45,826 nucleotides of DNA from a virus. The translations under genes and the position numbers were made by a program. Below, one piece after another: positions 9,092 to 16,765 of the stretch (position 1 is the first letter of the stretch; the number at the start of each line of letters is the position of its first letter). The notes under the pieces were generated by a model. That model did not search any database. It was not told the origin of the DNA and saw only the letters and a program-made list of their open reading frames with translations. The stretch lies in IMG/VR virus record IMGVR_UViG_3300013233_000561, positions 1-45,826 of that record, one strand, 5' to 3'.

Positions 9092-9321
9092 TCTATCCCC
9101 CTCTCTAAGCGTAAGGTGCTGACACGATGGTTTAAATCCTTAAAAAGTTTAGATAAAAATGCTCTCCTATCAATCCTGCTGGCTTTTACTAAAGGGGCTA
9201 CCGGTATGTCAATCCTGATTATTTCAGGTCTATCCCCTTCTTGAACTGCTTCTCTATGTTGGTTAACCTCTACTTGAACTACCTCCTCAAGAGCGCCATT
9301 CTGAATATCTTCGTTTCTCAT
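9088..9321 (-). CDS. Small phage protein of unknown function
   Basis: 77 residues, soluble, acidic first half (ALEEVVQVEVNQHREAVQEGDR) and basic second half (RIDRRAFLSKLFKDLNHRVSTLRLE). No recognised domain. Both ends overlap neighbouring genes by four bases (ATGA), so it is part of the same translationally coupled leftward operon, between the metallophosphoesterase and the HD phosphohydrolase. The charge split suggests a small nucleic-acid- or partner-binding protein, which is only a guess. Confidence 0.65.
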   Translation of the reverse strand: MRNEDIQNGALEEVVQVEVNQHREAVQEGDRPEIIRIDIPVAPLVKASRIDRRAFLSKLFKDLNHRVSTLRLERGIE

Positions 9322-10916
9322 TCAACCCTCCACTTGTTATTCCATACATTTATGATAGTGCGCTTTCCGTTTGGGTACGTAATTATGTGACCCACAGACC
9401 AGGAAGATGGCCCTACGTTATATACCTGGTCCAGATCTCCAGTTATACCAGCGCAGTATGCCCCACTTTCTATGCCAACACTATGGGTATGCCCAACATT
9501 GCACTTCCTACCCATCTTTGCAAATGATCTTAAAGAACCCCTAGACCCGTTAGCCCCGTGGTGCCCATGCATACCACACTCTATACCTGAGGCTCCCTCC
9601 TTGCGACATATAATAAAACTTTCATCCGGGGAAAGGAACTCTATCTCCATATTTCTACTGGGGTATCTCTTTTCAAGAGCCCACTGTATTAGGTTAAACC
9701 CTTCCGTACCTAAGCGTATTGACCTATATTTTGCGGCTTGAGCCTCTAGAAAAAACTCAGCATTCGGAGGGTCGCTACGGTAGTCAGCTTCTCTTAGCCA
9801 CTTTTCAAAAGCGTTGTCGTGATTGCTGTCAACAACAATAGTTCTAGTCCCTTTGTGGACATAGTTTGTTCCTGTAATAAATGACAGGACCTTTTGTATC
9901 TCACTGGCTACACGATCATTACCGCTTATGTACTTTGCGTATCTTGAGTGATGGTTTTTTATGTTGTGATGGTTCCTGACTCTAAAATCAAGAACGTCGT
10001 GCATGAACTGATATTTAGGTTTCAGCGTCTGGATTATGCCACCAAATCCCCAGTTTGTAATAAAGGTATCGTCGCTAACAGTACCAACGTGTATATCCCC
10101 CCAGTTAATAGCTTCTACTCTTTGCCCCCCAGTTACCTTACCATTCTCAACTTTGTTTGTTAAGTCGTATATGACGTTATCCTTATCAGCATTCAGTTGC
10201 CTACAAAACCAATCGCCATTCGAGTTAACTTCCACAAGTAGCCCTCCGTAAGAGTGGTGGAAATTTGCTTTAAATCCAGCTGTCTTGGCAATATAATTTC
10301 TCTTTGTTATGCAGCCTGTAGTGTAATTGAACTTGGTGGGCTCGTATTTAGCTGAAGGGATAGATGCCATAGAAATTTTAGCGTGTGGGAATATGCCTGA
10401 GTTTCTACCTGTGTAACTTTCAAATCCAGTCAATGGCCTAACCGCCGTAGGTAAAATATTAAGCTCCCCGCACCAGGTTAAGCCTGGGGCTACTACTACG
10501 TTTTCGTCCAGAATGTATGGCTCGATCTCAGGGTCGTACCATATATCACTTTTAGATTTAGCCTTACCCCTCTTAACAGAGTTAGCTCTATAGCTAGCTA
10601 AGTCATATGTGAAGGTTGAAACGTATATCTTAGCTTCATAAAGTTCAGCTAGAGCTTTTATGTTCTCCCACACTTCCTTGTTTAGATAAGTATTGCTTTG
10701 AGCGCATGTGAATATAAACTTTCCTGGGTAGGATAATACCTTCTTTTCAGGTATGCTTGTAACACCGGCAGCTATAGGTTTAAACCCCTTGTTCAGTCCA
10801 GCTTTGTACCTATTTTGCAGTGTGGTGTATGGTATACCAGAAGCCGCTGATGCTTTTCTGATACCAGAGTAAGCTGTAACCAGGTCTACCGCTTCCTGCT
10901 CTTTTTCGCTACGCAT
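9318..10916 (-). CDS. HTH-containing metallophosphoesterase
   Basis: 532 residues. Residues about 5-40 form a helix-turn-helix (GIRKASAASGIPYTTLQNR). The remainder has an ordered calcineurin-like metal site: GDIHVG at 273-278, an Asp-containing DVLDFRVRNHHN near 308-319, SNHDN at 364-368, GHHG at 451-454 and GHTH at 475-478. Such proteins hydrolyse phosphodiesters or phosphomonoesters with two metal ions. The fused HTH suggests targeting to DNA. Long phage proteins of this layout are known, but their substrate is not settled. It overlaps the resolvase-like gene by eight bases and the next gene by four. Nuclease, DNA 3'-end processing and nucleotide-signal cleavage all remain possible. Confidence 0.8.
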   Translation of the reverse strand: MRSEKEQEAVDLVTAYSGIRKASAASGIPYTTLQNRYKAGLNKGFKPIAAGVTSIPEKKVLSYPGKFIFTCAQSNTYLNKEVWENIKALAELYEAKIYVSTFTYDLASYRANSVKRGKAKSKSDIWYDPEIEPYILDENVVVAPGLTWCGELNILPTAVRPLTGFESYTGRNSGIFPHAKISMASIPSAKYEPTKFNYTTGCITKRNYIAKTAGFKANFHHSYGGLLVEVNSNGDWFCRQLNADKDNVIYDLTNKVENGKVTGGQRVEAINWGDIHVGTVSDDTFITNWGFGGIIQTLKPKYQFMHDVLDFRVRNHHNIKNHHSRYAKYISGNDRVASEIQKVLSFITGTNYVHKGTRTIVVDSNHDNAFEKWLREADYRSDPPNAEFFLEAQAAKYRSIRLGTEGFNLIQWALEKRYPSRNMEIEFLSPDESFIICRKEGASGIECGMHGHHGANGSRGSLRSFAKMGRKCNVGHTHSVGIESGAYCAGITGDLDQVYNVGPSSWSVGHIITYPNGKRTIINVWNNKWRVE

Positions 10917-11265
10917 CTCTGTGAAACTCCCTTTTTAAGTTTTCATACTTTTTTAAAAGTGCTAGAAAATTCTCAGCCGGTAGTATGGCTAACCACTCTT
11001 TACCCCTACGCCTATGTAATACAACAGGTATTTTTTTATGTCCGTCTTCACGAGCCTGTTGCATAGCCTTATAGACACTGAGGGTTTCAGTTCTTTTTAC
11101 TTCTATATGGATTTTTGGAATGTTGTGCACTACATCTGGGCTATCCCCACCGCCAGAAAATTGCTGACCCCTTCTGGCTTCAAATCCGTACTTGCGCAGT
11201 AAAGCTGCGGCTTCTCTTTCACCCGCTTTTCCTTTTTTTATACTATTTATTCTCATTTTATTCAT
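10909..11265 (-). CDS. Holliday-junction-resolvase-like PD-(D/E)XK nuclease
   Basis: About 118 residues. The sequence KKGKAGEREAAALLRKYGFEARRGQQ, then GGGDSPDVVHN, then IHIEVKRTE supplies the Glu, Asp and Glu-X-Lys residues of an archaeal-Hjc/phage resolvase-type active site, followed by a VYKAMQQA helix. It probably cuts branched DNA during replication or before packaging. I chose the ATG at 11265 because it overlaps the stop of the upstream gene (ATGAATAA); the more upstream GTG at 11274 lies inside that gene. It belongs to the DNA polymerase operon. Confidence 0.75.
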   Translation of the reverse strand: MNKMRINSIKKGKAGEREAAALLRKYGFEARRGQQFSGGGDSPDVVHNIPKIHIEVKRTETLSVYKAMQQAREDGHKKIPVVLHRRRGKEWLAILPAENFLALLKKYENLKREFHRDA

Positions 11266-11695
11266 AACAAACACAACAAGGAGGATTGCCTAAAAAATTA
11301 GGGCAAATCACTCTATTGCAAGCTCCTTTGAATAGGGGTGACGTAAACACACCGTTCCCATGAGGGAACCACAAGTCGATGTCCTCGTCTAGTGGCCAAA
11401 ACTCCCAGTAAACTACTTTCTTTTTAGATAAAGCGTATGATATTTCAGACTTTGTGCTATCGCCGATATATCTTTCCTCCGTATTCACCACAAAAATCGC
11501 ATCAGAGTTATCAATTTTTTTCTTGTGCACATCATCCAAAATCTTCTTTTCCTCTAGAGTATACCAATTTTTCCCTCCGGCATAGGACGGATAACAAGAT
11601 AGGGTGTAGACAACATGCCCTTGTAAACTTAACACCTTATCCCAACTTTTAAAACTATCCTCAAATTTAGCTGACCCGCATAGAGCTACTTTCAT
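11258..11695 (-). CDS. Nucleoside 2-deoxyribosyltransferase-like protein
   Basis: 145 residues. The opening MKVALCGSAKFEDSF, the central KKKIDNSDAIFVVNTEERYIGDSTKSEI and the following YALSKKKVVYW strand fit the Rossmann-like nucleoside deoxyribosyltransferase/DUF4406 superfamily, in which an acidic residue after the G-D-S-T loop acts on the N-glycosidic bond. It may exchange or hydrolyse bases on deoxynucleosides for salvage. The C-terminus has a Cys-rich tail (NPPCCVCYE) that is unusual for this fold. Sixty bases separate it from the polymerase gene. Confidence 0.65.
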   Translation of the reverse strand: MKVALCGSAKFEDSFKSWDKVLSLQGHVVYTLSCYPSYAGGKNWYTLEEKKILDDVHKKKIDNSDAIFVVNTEERYIGDSTKSEISYALSKKKVVYWEFWPLDEDIDLWFPHGNGVFTSPLFKGACNRVICPNFLGNPPCCVCYE

Positions 11696-11756
11696 TTTTC
11701 ATCCCCCAAAAGTTTAATAGCTGATTTTATTCCGGCCTATTATGCTGTCTTATTTT

Positions 11757-13739
11757 TCATTTTTTGTAGTGTACTCCTTCCCAGACATCCGCTGTTATAG
11801 GCCAGTCTTCAGCCCAGTATTCCTTAACTTCTAACAGGCTTTTAAACTCTTCCTTACTTCCAAAGTTAAGGGGTACTTCTGACACTATCTCATCATATAC
11901 GGTTAAAATTATATGGTATCCCGCAGCCTCAGCCCTAAACATTGCTGGAACTAGCAGTTCTCTACTAACGGCCTGTGTGGCATTCTCAGCGAGTTTGCCC
12001 CCGTATGTACCAACACGTCTCCATTGGCCCTCCTTTTGAGCCATGTATGTTAGCTGTAGCCGTGGGGTGCAACCACAGGTTCCGTTTCCACAACTATCTT
12101 CAGTTATGGGCTTGTGCCAGGGGGGCATATTCGTTCTGAGTTCTGGGCTAAAATACCATAGACGCTTTCCATTCACAAGTACCATAGATAACCATTGATC
12201 TACAGTCTGGAATCCTATTTTGTAATTCACTTGAAAGAGCTTTCCTGGATTACGAACTGCTGATATAGAAGCCCACTCTAAATCAGACCAGAACTGTACC
12301 GTAGCGGGGTGCTCACTCCTCCATGTATTTTTAATATCATTTATTTCTTCGTCCGTGTGCCTGTCAGACCTGTCGAAGTTTCTCCATGCCCCAATAGAGC
12401 CCTGGTACCCAAATGCTAGCTCGCCTGTTTTTCCATCCTGCCTTTCTCTAGGATGCGTTTCTTTTGTTACAGTACCTTCCGGGAGATTATATATTTTGTC
12501 AGCAGTTAACTCATATATTTTTTTACCCGATGCAAAGGCGTCTATCTTCCACTGTTCACCTGCGAGACATGCTAATATGATAGCTTCAACAGAAACGAAG
12601 TCCCCCGCTATTATTTTGTTACCGGATGCAGGGATAATCCAATGCCTGGACGCCTTACTCACAGCGTCCGTAGAGTCACCATACAGAGCATCTAGCCACT
12701 CGCAACTGCCCAGCATAATATCCCTCACAAGCTGCTCTGGAGGAACGTCATCGAAGCCACGAGTTAGGTTTAATGGTTGGAACCCAGAGCCAGTCCAACG
12801 ACCGGTTGACGCCCCATGGTACCTGGTTTGAAACCTGGCCCTCCAATCCTTCCCCCTCTGGCGAAGCATAGCTTCTAGTTTTTTTGTACTAGCCTTGTTT
12901 ACTTTACATCTTATTTCCAAGGAGCGTATTACATTAGAATTATTTCCAGATGCAATATCACCTTCTAGAGTTTCTTCTACAGTTTCAGCCTTTAAGTCTG
13001 GTAGTTCTAAGCCATTAGCCGCTAACCAGCTAAGATACTTGTCTCTTTGGGTTGGGTTCAATCCTGTTATACTCTTAAATTCAAGGGTCAATTCTTCCGC
13101 TCTCTGCTGTACTATTGACCTAGCTGTCTTTATACCAGCACTGTCCAGCATAAGGCCGCGCATGTTTATAACACGGTCTAGATCAAACACCTCTTGCTCC
13201 CTGTCTGGGAGATCTCCTAAATAATTACCAATGTTTCTTTCTAGCTCAACATCTATTTCGCAGTATCTTATCCACTTTTTAAGATCTTCCGGAGGGATAA
13301 CTAATTTGGAAGTTTTTAAGTAAAGCTTTGAATACTTAGTTATGAGGCGACCCCCTTCTGGATCCTTACTCCCAAATCCTAAAACTTGAGATAGCTTATC
13401 AAGCCTTTGTGGGAGTGAGTAGTATGATGCAACAGCCATGGTATCTCGCCATGCGTATTCTGTAGGGTCAGGCCAATTGTACTTCCTGGAAAGAACATTG
13501 GTCCATATGGATAGTTCAAAAGCGTAGTTGTGCGCTTCTATCTTCTCCCCATCGCGCAGAAGTGAGAATAGGGGGTATAGACTTTCCATACTGCCCCCTG
13601 GTACCCAAGATTTTATTTCCCCGTCATCTACTGCCCAACAGACACAAATTACATCTGTGCTAGGATGTTCAGAGTAAGCCCACTGCCCAACTTTTCTAAG
13701 GTCAGATTCGCTTTTTGTTTCTAAATCTAGAGTTATCAT
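11757..13739 (-). CDS. Family A DNA polymerase with 3'-5' exonuclease
   Basis: 660 residues. The exonuclease domain shows Asp5-X-Glu7, AHNYAFE (69-75) and YCEID (159-163). The polymerase domain shows HGASTGRWTGSGFQPLNL (308-325), motif A with Asp380 and Glu385 (GDFVSVEA), motif B as RQDGKTGELAFGYQG (433-447) and motif C as LTVYDE (612-617; the usual His is Tyr). All catalytic acids are present, so it should be an active proofreading replicase. There is no 5'-nuclease domain. A Cys-containing insert (SCGNGTCGC, about 549-557) is unusual. GGGGG precedes the ATG. The long leader upstream is strongly structured. Confidence 0.95.
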   Translation of the reverse strand: MITLDLETKSESDLRKVGQWAYSEHPSTDVICVCWAVDDGEIKSWVPGGSMESLYPLFSLLRDGEKIEAHNYAFELSIWTNVLSRKYNWPDPTEYAWRDTMAVASYYSLPQRLDKLSQVLGFGSKDPEGGRLITKYSKLYLKTSKLVIPPEDLKKWIRYCEIDVELERNIGNYLGDLPDREQEVFDLDRVINMRGLMLDSAGIKTARSIVQQRAEELTLEFKSITGLNPTQRDKYLSWLAANGLELPDLKAETVEETLEGDIASGNNSNVIRSLEIRCKVNKASTKKLEAMLRQRGKDWRARFQTRYHGASTGRWTGSGFQPLNLTRGFDDVPPEQLVRDIMLGSCEWLDALYGDSTDAVSKASRHWIIPASGNKIIAGDFVSVEAIILACLAGEQWKIDAFASGKKIYELTADKIYNLPEGTVTKETHPRERQDGKTGELAFGYQGSIGAWRNFDRSDRHTDEEINDIKNTWRSEHPATVQFWSDLEWASISAVRNPGKLFQVNYKIGFQTVDQWLSMVLVNGKRLWYFSPELRTNMPPWHKPITEDSCGNGTCGCTPRLQLTYMAQKEGQWRRVGTYGGKLAENATQAVSRELLVPAMFRAEAAGYHIILTVYDEIVSEVPLNFGSKEEFKSLLEVKEYWAEDWPITADVWEGVHYKK

Positions 13740-13760
13740 TTACCCCCTGAAGAGTGGAAA

Positions 13761-13835
13761 TGAACCAACTTTTGGACACGGTATTCCTGTCCTTTTTTTC
13801 TGTGTGATTTCAGACAGCCTACAAAAGTTGGTTCA
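13761..13835 (-). promoter_or_regulatory. Structured leader of the DNA polymerase mRNA
   Basis: A perfect 14-bp inverted repeat (13761-13774 with 13822-13835) closes a 75-base element. Inside it, a GGACA...TGTCC hairpin (13774-13792) and a CTGT...ACAG hairpin can form, giving a three-way-junction shape in the leftward transcript. It lies 22 bases before the polymerase ATG. It could regulate translation or transcript stability, or act as DNA; no known riboswitch class was recognised. Confidence 0.7.
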
Positions 13836-13848
13836 CATTTTGGTGGTA

Positions 13849-13873
13849 TAAAGTGTCAAGTACAGACACTTTA
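13849..13873 (-). promoter_or_regulatory. Second hairpin in the polymerase leader
   Basis: A 9-bp perfect inverted repeat, TAAAGTGTC / GACACTTTA, with a 7-base loop lies between the ssDNA-binding protein stop and the larger structured element. It lacks a following T-run in the leftward direction, so it is not a normal rho-independent terminator. It could be an operator or RNA stabiliser. Confidence 0.6.
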
Positions 13874-13885
13874 CGCAAGTATATA

Positions 13886-14515
13886 CTACCCCCTTCTCCT
13901 TCTTGACCCGCTGGACGTAGTTTTAGCACCAGCTACGGGGGTGAATACCTTGCTGTAATCGGAGCTTGATCCCAGGGGTTCACCATCCCTGGTTTTTTGA
14001 AAGGCGTTAAGGTATATCTTTAGGGCTTTCTCCCCCTTGTTAGTCTGGTATTCAGATATATTTCCAGCGAGTATTCCATAGCAACCTGGATATACTTTAG
14101 CCTGGTCAACAGGCTCTATTGTTTCCACATCAGGACCATAAACTGCAATTCCACCTGGAGCATTTTGTCCCATTTTATTGAATTGAGTATTTGAACGAAT
14201 TACTAATTTTCCTACGTAAGCAGTGCCTTCCTTGCCCTTTTGCTCGCGCCTCGCCGCTAAAGAATCACCTTCAATAACCGGGCTAACGATAACCCCATTA
14301 TTGTAATCATCCTCAGCAGAGTTACCCCATTTAGCTATGGCAAAATTTACGATATGGTCCTCAGCTTCAATAATATCATCCGGGTCGTAGGCAATCTCGA
14401 TCTTATACTGTGGGGTAGCTTTATCGTCATACTTATCCTTCTCAAACAAAGCACAATTTATAACCCTTCCTTCCGGGAAAACGATACTGCTAAGTTCCTG
14501 GGTGTCTTGACTCAT
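13886..14515 (-). CDS. Single-stranded DNA-binding protein, DUF2815 type
   Basis: 209 residues. The pattern GRVINCALFEKDKYDDKATPQYKIE-like, then WGNSAEDDYNNGVI, GKLVIRSNTQF and YPGCYGILAGNISEYQ matches the phage DUF2815 family, OB-fold proteins related to T7 gp2.5-type ssDNA-binding proteins. It should coat replication intermediates and coordinate the polymerase, nuclease and primase-helicase encoded nearby. The C-terminus is basic and Ser/Gly-rich (SSGSRRRRG) and lacks the acidic tail common to SSBs. Its ATG overlaps the preceding small gene's stop. Confidence 0.8.
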   Translation of the reverse strand: MSQDTQELSSIVFPEGRVINCALFEKDKYDDKATPQYKIEIAYDPDDIIEAEDHIVNFAIAKWGNSAEDDYNNGVIVSPVIEGDSLAARREQKGKEGTAYVGKLVIRSNTQFNKMGQNAPGGIAVYGPDVETIEPVDQAKVYPGCYGILAGNISEYQTNKGEKALKIYLNAFQKTRDGEPLGSSSDYSKVFTPVAGAKTTSSGSRRRRG

Positions 14516-14700
14516 TTTTTTTCCTCCTCTTTTTCTTTAGTAATTTCTAGTAGGCGCCTTACCTGAAGCTCTACGCTACTCATTATATAAGGCAGTTTTT
14601 CATCCTCCCTTAATTGCTCATATAGGGATTCATCTAACATTAAATGAACCTCACAAAAACCAAACTCTTCGTTAACTTTTAGTTGCGTAATAAGTTCCAT
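14512..14700 (-). CDS. Small acidic phage protein of unknown function
   Basis: 62 residues, acidic and helical (LDESLYEQLREDEKLPYIM; EITKEKEEEKK at the C-terminus), with no recognised domain. Its start overlaps the stop of the Cas4-like nuclease gene by one base, and its stop overlaps the ssDNA-binding protein start by four. The tight coupling between two recombination/replication genes suggests it is an accessory of that complex, but no function can be read from the sequence. Confidence 0.7.
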   Translation of the reverse strand: MELITQLKVNEEFGFCEVHLMLDESLYEQLREDEKLPYIMSSVELQVRRLLEITKEKEEEKK

Positions 14701-15884
14701 TATAAACTACCCTCAGTGGGTGTGAATAAACTTTTTGTATCTGTATTTATAGCCGCTCTTTTGTCAGACTCTAAAACCATAGTAAGTTTAGCCGGTGGCT
14801 TAAAAGCGTATTCTGCGGCTAAATCTTTACCACCTGGCAACTTCTCAATCTGAGCCGGGCTCAACAGTTTTTTCTTTTCGAAAGCTTGCTCCTTAAATTT
14901 GCTATTGAGGGCTTGTTCTGCGTCTTCTTTCCACACGCGGTTAGACTTCCCAGAAACTAGCTTTCTACCGGGTATTTTTTGCCCAGCTTGTAACCTCTGA
15001 TAAGCTACAGTGCTTATTGCCTTACCAACAATTTTAACCTTGTCCATGAGGTCTAAGTAATGGGATACCTGGGCGTTCGATAGGCTATCAACCTTTGAAA
15101 CATCACCTTCATCCCCAAAGTAAGTTTTTACTCCAATTTCTTCTACACGCTTTTCCAGTGCAGGGCATTTACGTAAGCGAACTGGACAAAACCTGCAATG
15201 CTCCCCATCTATAGTCTCTGTGGAAGTTTCAGCTTTTTTCATAGCTGGTAAAAGAACATCTTGAGCCCAGTCAAAAAGCTCTTCTGAAGTATATACCACT
15301 TGCCGTACAGGGCCATCAGCATGGAATGATCTAGGTTGCACTATAGTGAAGAACACCTTACCAACGTCTATTTGCAGTTCTTTTTTTATCTTCAGTATCA
15401 TGCCAACACCATAATACTTTAGCTGCGAGTTACCTTCGACCTCAACAACTACCCCAATACCATGCTTGTAATCCCACAATCTAAGAGCTGGCCCACTGCT
15501 TATGGTAATTAGCTTCGCATAGTCTACAATACCCCTGAAATGCTTATGCACCTCAGGTATGTCAAAGCCCGCCTCTACCCAGTTTTCACCCTCCTGCTCA
15601 TCCCATTTTCTTACGTCGTTTAAATACACCTGTATAGCATCAGCCATGTCTTTAGACACACCCTTCTTATCATCTATAAACTCCCAAGCGTCTGAGCCAG
15701 ACTTGATGCAATCGGCGGCTAATTCATGAGCTCTAGTTCCTTCTTCTGAGAACTCTGATTCTTCATCCTTTATACCTTGGCTAAGAGTTACAGAACCTGG
15801 ACAGGCTATGAAACGCTCTGCTTTACTACCCCCCATAGGAGAATGCTCTAACTCTTTTTTAAGATGTTTCTCAAAATCTACCAT
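14700..15884 (-). CDS. Cas4/RecB-like Fe-S nuclease, DUF2800 type
   Basis: 394 residues. It has a PD-(D/E)XK nuclease layout: His53 in EEGTRAHE, Asp121 in GIVDYAKL and Asp138-Tyr-Lys140 in LWDYKHG. Cys28 and the cluster Cys230-X2-Cys233-X6-Cys240 (EHCRFCPVRLRKC) match the four cysteines that hold a 4Fe-4S cluster in Cas4/AddB-type nucleases. It is probably a 5'-3' resecting exonuclease used in phage recombination together with the ssDNA-binding protein encoded next to it. No CRISPR genes are present. Coupled by one-base overlaps on both sides. Confidence 0.85.
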   Translation of the reverse strand: MVDFEKHLKKELEHSPMGGSKAERFIACPGSVTLSQGIKDEESEFSEEGTRAHELAADCIKSGSDAWEFIDDKKGVSKDMADAIQVYLNDVRKWDEQEGENWVEAGFDIPEVHKHFRGIVDYAKLITISSGPALRLWDYKHGIGVVVEVEGNSQLKYYGVGMILKIKKELQIDVGKVFFTIVQPRSFHADGPVRQVVYTSEELFDWAQDVLLPAMKKAETSTETIDGEHCRFCPVRLRKCPALEKRVEEIGVKTYFGDEGDVSKVDSLSNAQVSHYLDLMDKVKIVGKAISTVAYQRLQAGQKIPGRKLVSGKSNRVWKEDAEQALNSKFKEQAFEKKKLLSPAQIEKLPGGKDLAAEYAFKPPAKLTMVLESDKRAAINTDTKSLFTPTEGSL

Positions 15885-16393
15885 TATTGAAACGCCTTGT
15901 TATTTGTGTTTTGAAGGTCGCGCAAAGTTTGTAAGAACTCTACGCGCTGTTCCTGAGTCAGCTCACAGACTTTTTCAACTTTAAATTCGTGAAGCTCTTT
16001 GAGAACAACTTCAACAGTTAAATTTCTAGCGGCTTCACTTGCGGCTTTTGATGCCTCAGCATCAGAGATATTCGTCACCGCTTCAGTTGCTTCTTCTTCT
16101 TCTTTTTTAGCGCGGCGCCCCAGGCGACTAGGGGTTTTTTCTACCTCTTCCTTTTTAGGCCGACCACGCCTTCGAGTTGTAGGCTTTTTATCCTCCTCAG
16201 ATTTAGAAGCGTCGTCAGCCTCAGGTTCTTCAGACTTGGAAGCGTCGTCAGCCTCAGTTTCCTCAGACTTAGAAGTAGCGCCAGCATTAAGTTCCACCTT
16301 CTTATCCTGCGGGGCCATTTCATAAGATACGTTAGCGTGTTTCATGAAAGCAATTGATTCTTCAAGGCTACTAAACTCAAATGTAATCTTCAT
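15884..16393 (-). CDS. AT-hook protein with acidic repeats
   Basis: 169 residues. The first 40 residues form a small folded segment (ITFEFSSLEESIAFMKHAN). Residues about 43-70 carry near-identical acidic repeats (EADDASKSEE). They are followed by RRRGRPKKEE, a good AT-hook core (Arg-Gly-Arg-Pro flanked by basic residues), a second basic patch RLGRRAKK, and an acidic helical C-terminus. AT-hooks bind the minor groove of AT-rich DNA. It may act as a DNA-bridging or origin-associated protein; this is inference. The gene overlaps the zinc-ribbon gene by 17 bases. Confidence 0.7.
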   Translation of the reverse strand: MKITFEFSSLEESIAFMKHANVSYEMAPQDKKVELNAGATSKSEETEADDASKSEEPEADDASKSEEDKKPTTRRRGRPKKEEVEKTPSRLGRRAKKEEEEATEAVTNISDAEASKAASEAARNLTVEVVLKELHEFKVEKVCELTQEQRVEFLQTLRDLQNTNNKAFQ

Positions 16394-16613
16394 CTTTTCC
16401 CTTTCTTTTTTTAAGATTTCCCAAGAAATTTAGTTCACAGATGTTGCACTTATACAAGTATTTCCTTTTATTTAGAAAATTAAATTTAAAAATACTAGAC
16501 AACAACCGGCTGAAAAGTCCTGGGTTATAAAACGTGGCTTTGTAAGGGGCTATAACCCTCCTATTAGTTTTGCAGACTGGGCACTTTGGATTGACTAGCA
16601 CTTCCACCTCCAA
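16377..16613 (-). CDS. Small zinc-ribbon protein
   Basis: 78 residues with two Cys pairs: CPVCKTNRRV near the N-terminus and CNICELNF near residue 56, about 42 residues apart. This is the pattern of a zinc ribbon, with a basic C-terminus (KKRKGKDEDYI). Such small proteins often bind nucleic acids or act as transcription accessory factors. It starts the lower part of the leftward operon immediately after an intrinsic terminator. No specific function can be named. Confidence 0.65.
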   Translation of the reverse strand: MEVEVLVNPKCPVCKTNRRVIAPYKATFYNPGLFSRLLSSIFKFNFLNKRKYLYKCNICELNFLGNLKKRKGKDEDYI

Positions 16614-16624
16614 TTTTTTTTGTG

Positions 16625-16667
16625 GAAAAAAACGGGGCCCTTGCTTTTAAGTATATAACGGGCCCCG
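16625..16667 (-). terminator. Rho-independent terminator after the SNF2 helicase gene
   Basis: In the leftward direction an 8-bp GC stem (CGGGGCCC with GGGCCCCG; 16660-16667 and 16633-16640) with an AT-rich loop is followed by seven T residues. It lies about 100 bases after the helicase stop and would split the leftward block into two expression levels or act as a partial terminator. The remaining bases of the 16614-16765 gap show no gene. Confidence 0.85.
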
Positions 16668-16765
16668 CTTTACAGGCTCTTACTTCATATTTAAGCCCTC
16701 CATGTATTAGATTTATTTTCTTTCGCTACACAATATACTTGCGACATGTAAGCAGACTACCATAA

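Noticed and set aside
7886-13739. Full 2-aminoadenine (Z-DNA) genome pathway
   Set aside because: HD phosphohydrolase, MazG-like and family A polymerase genes are present, but no PurZ-like adenylosuccinate synthetase (no GDEGKG-type motif) exists anywhere in the genome.
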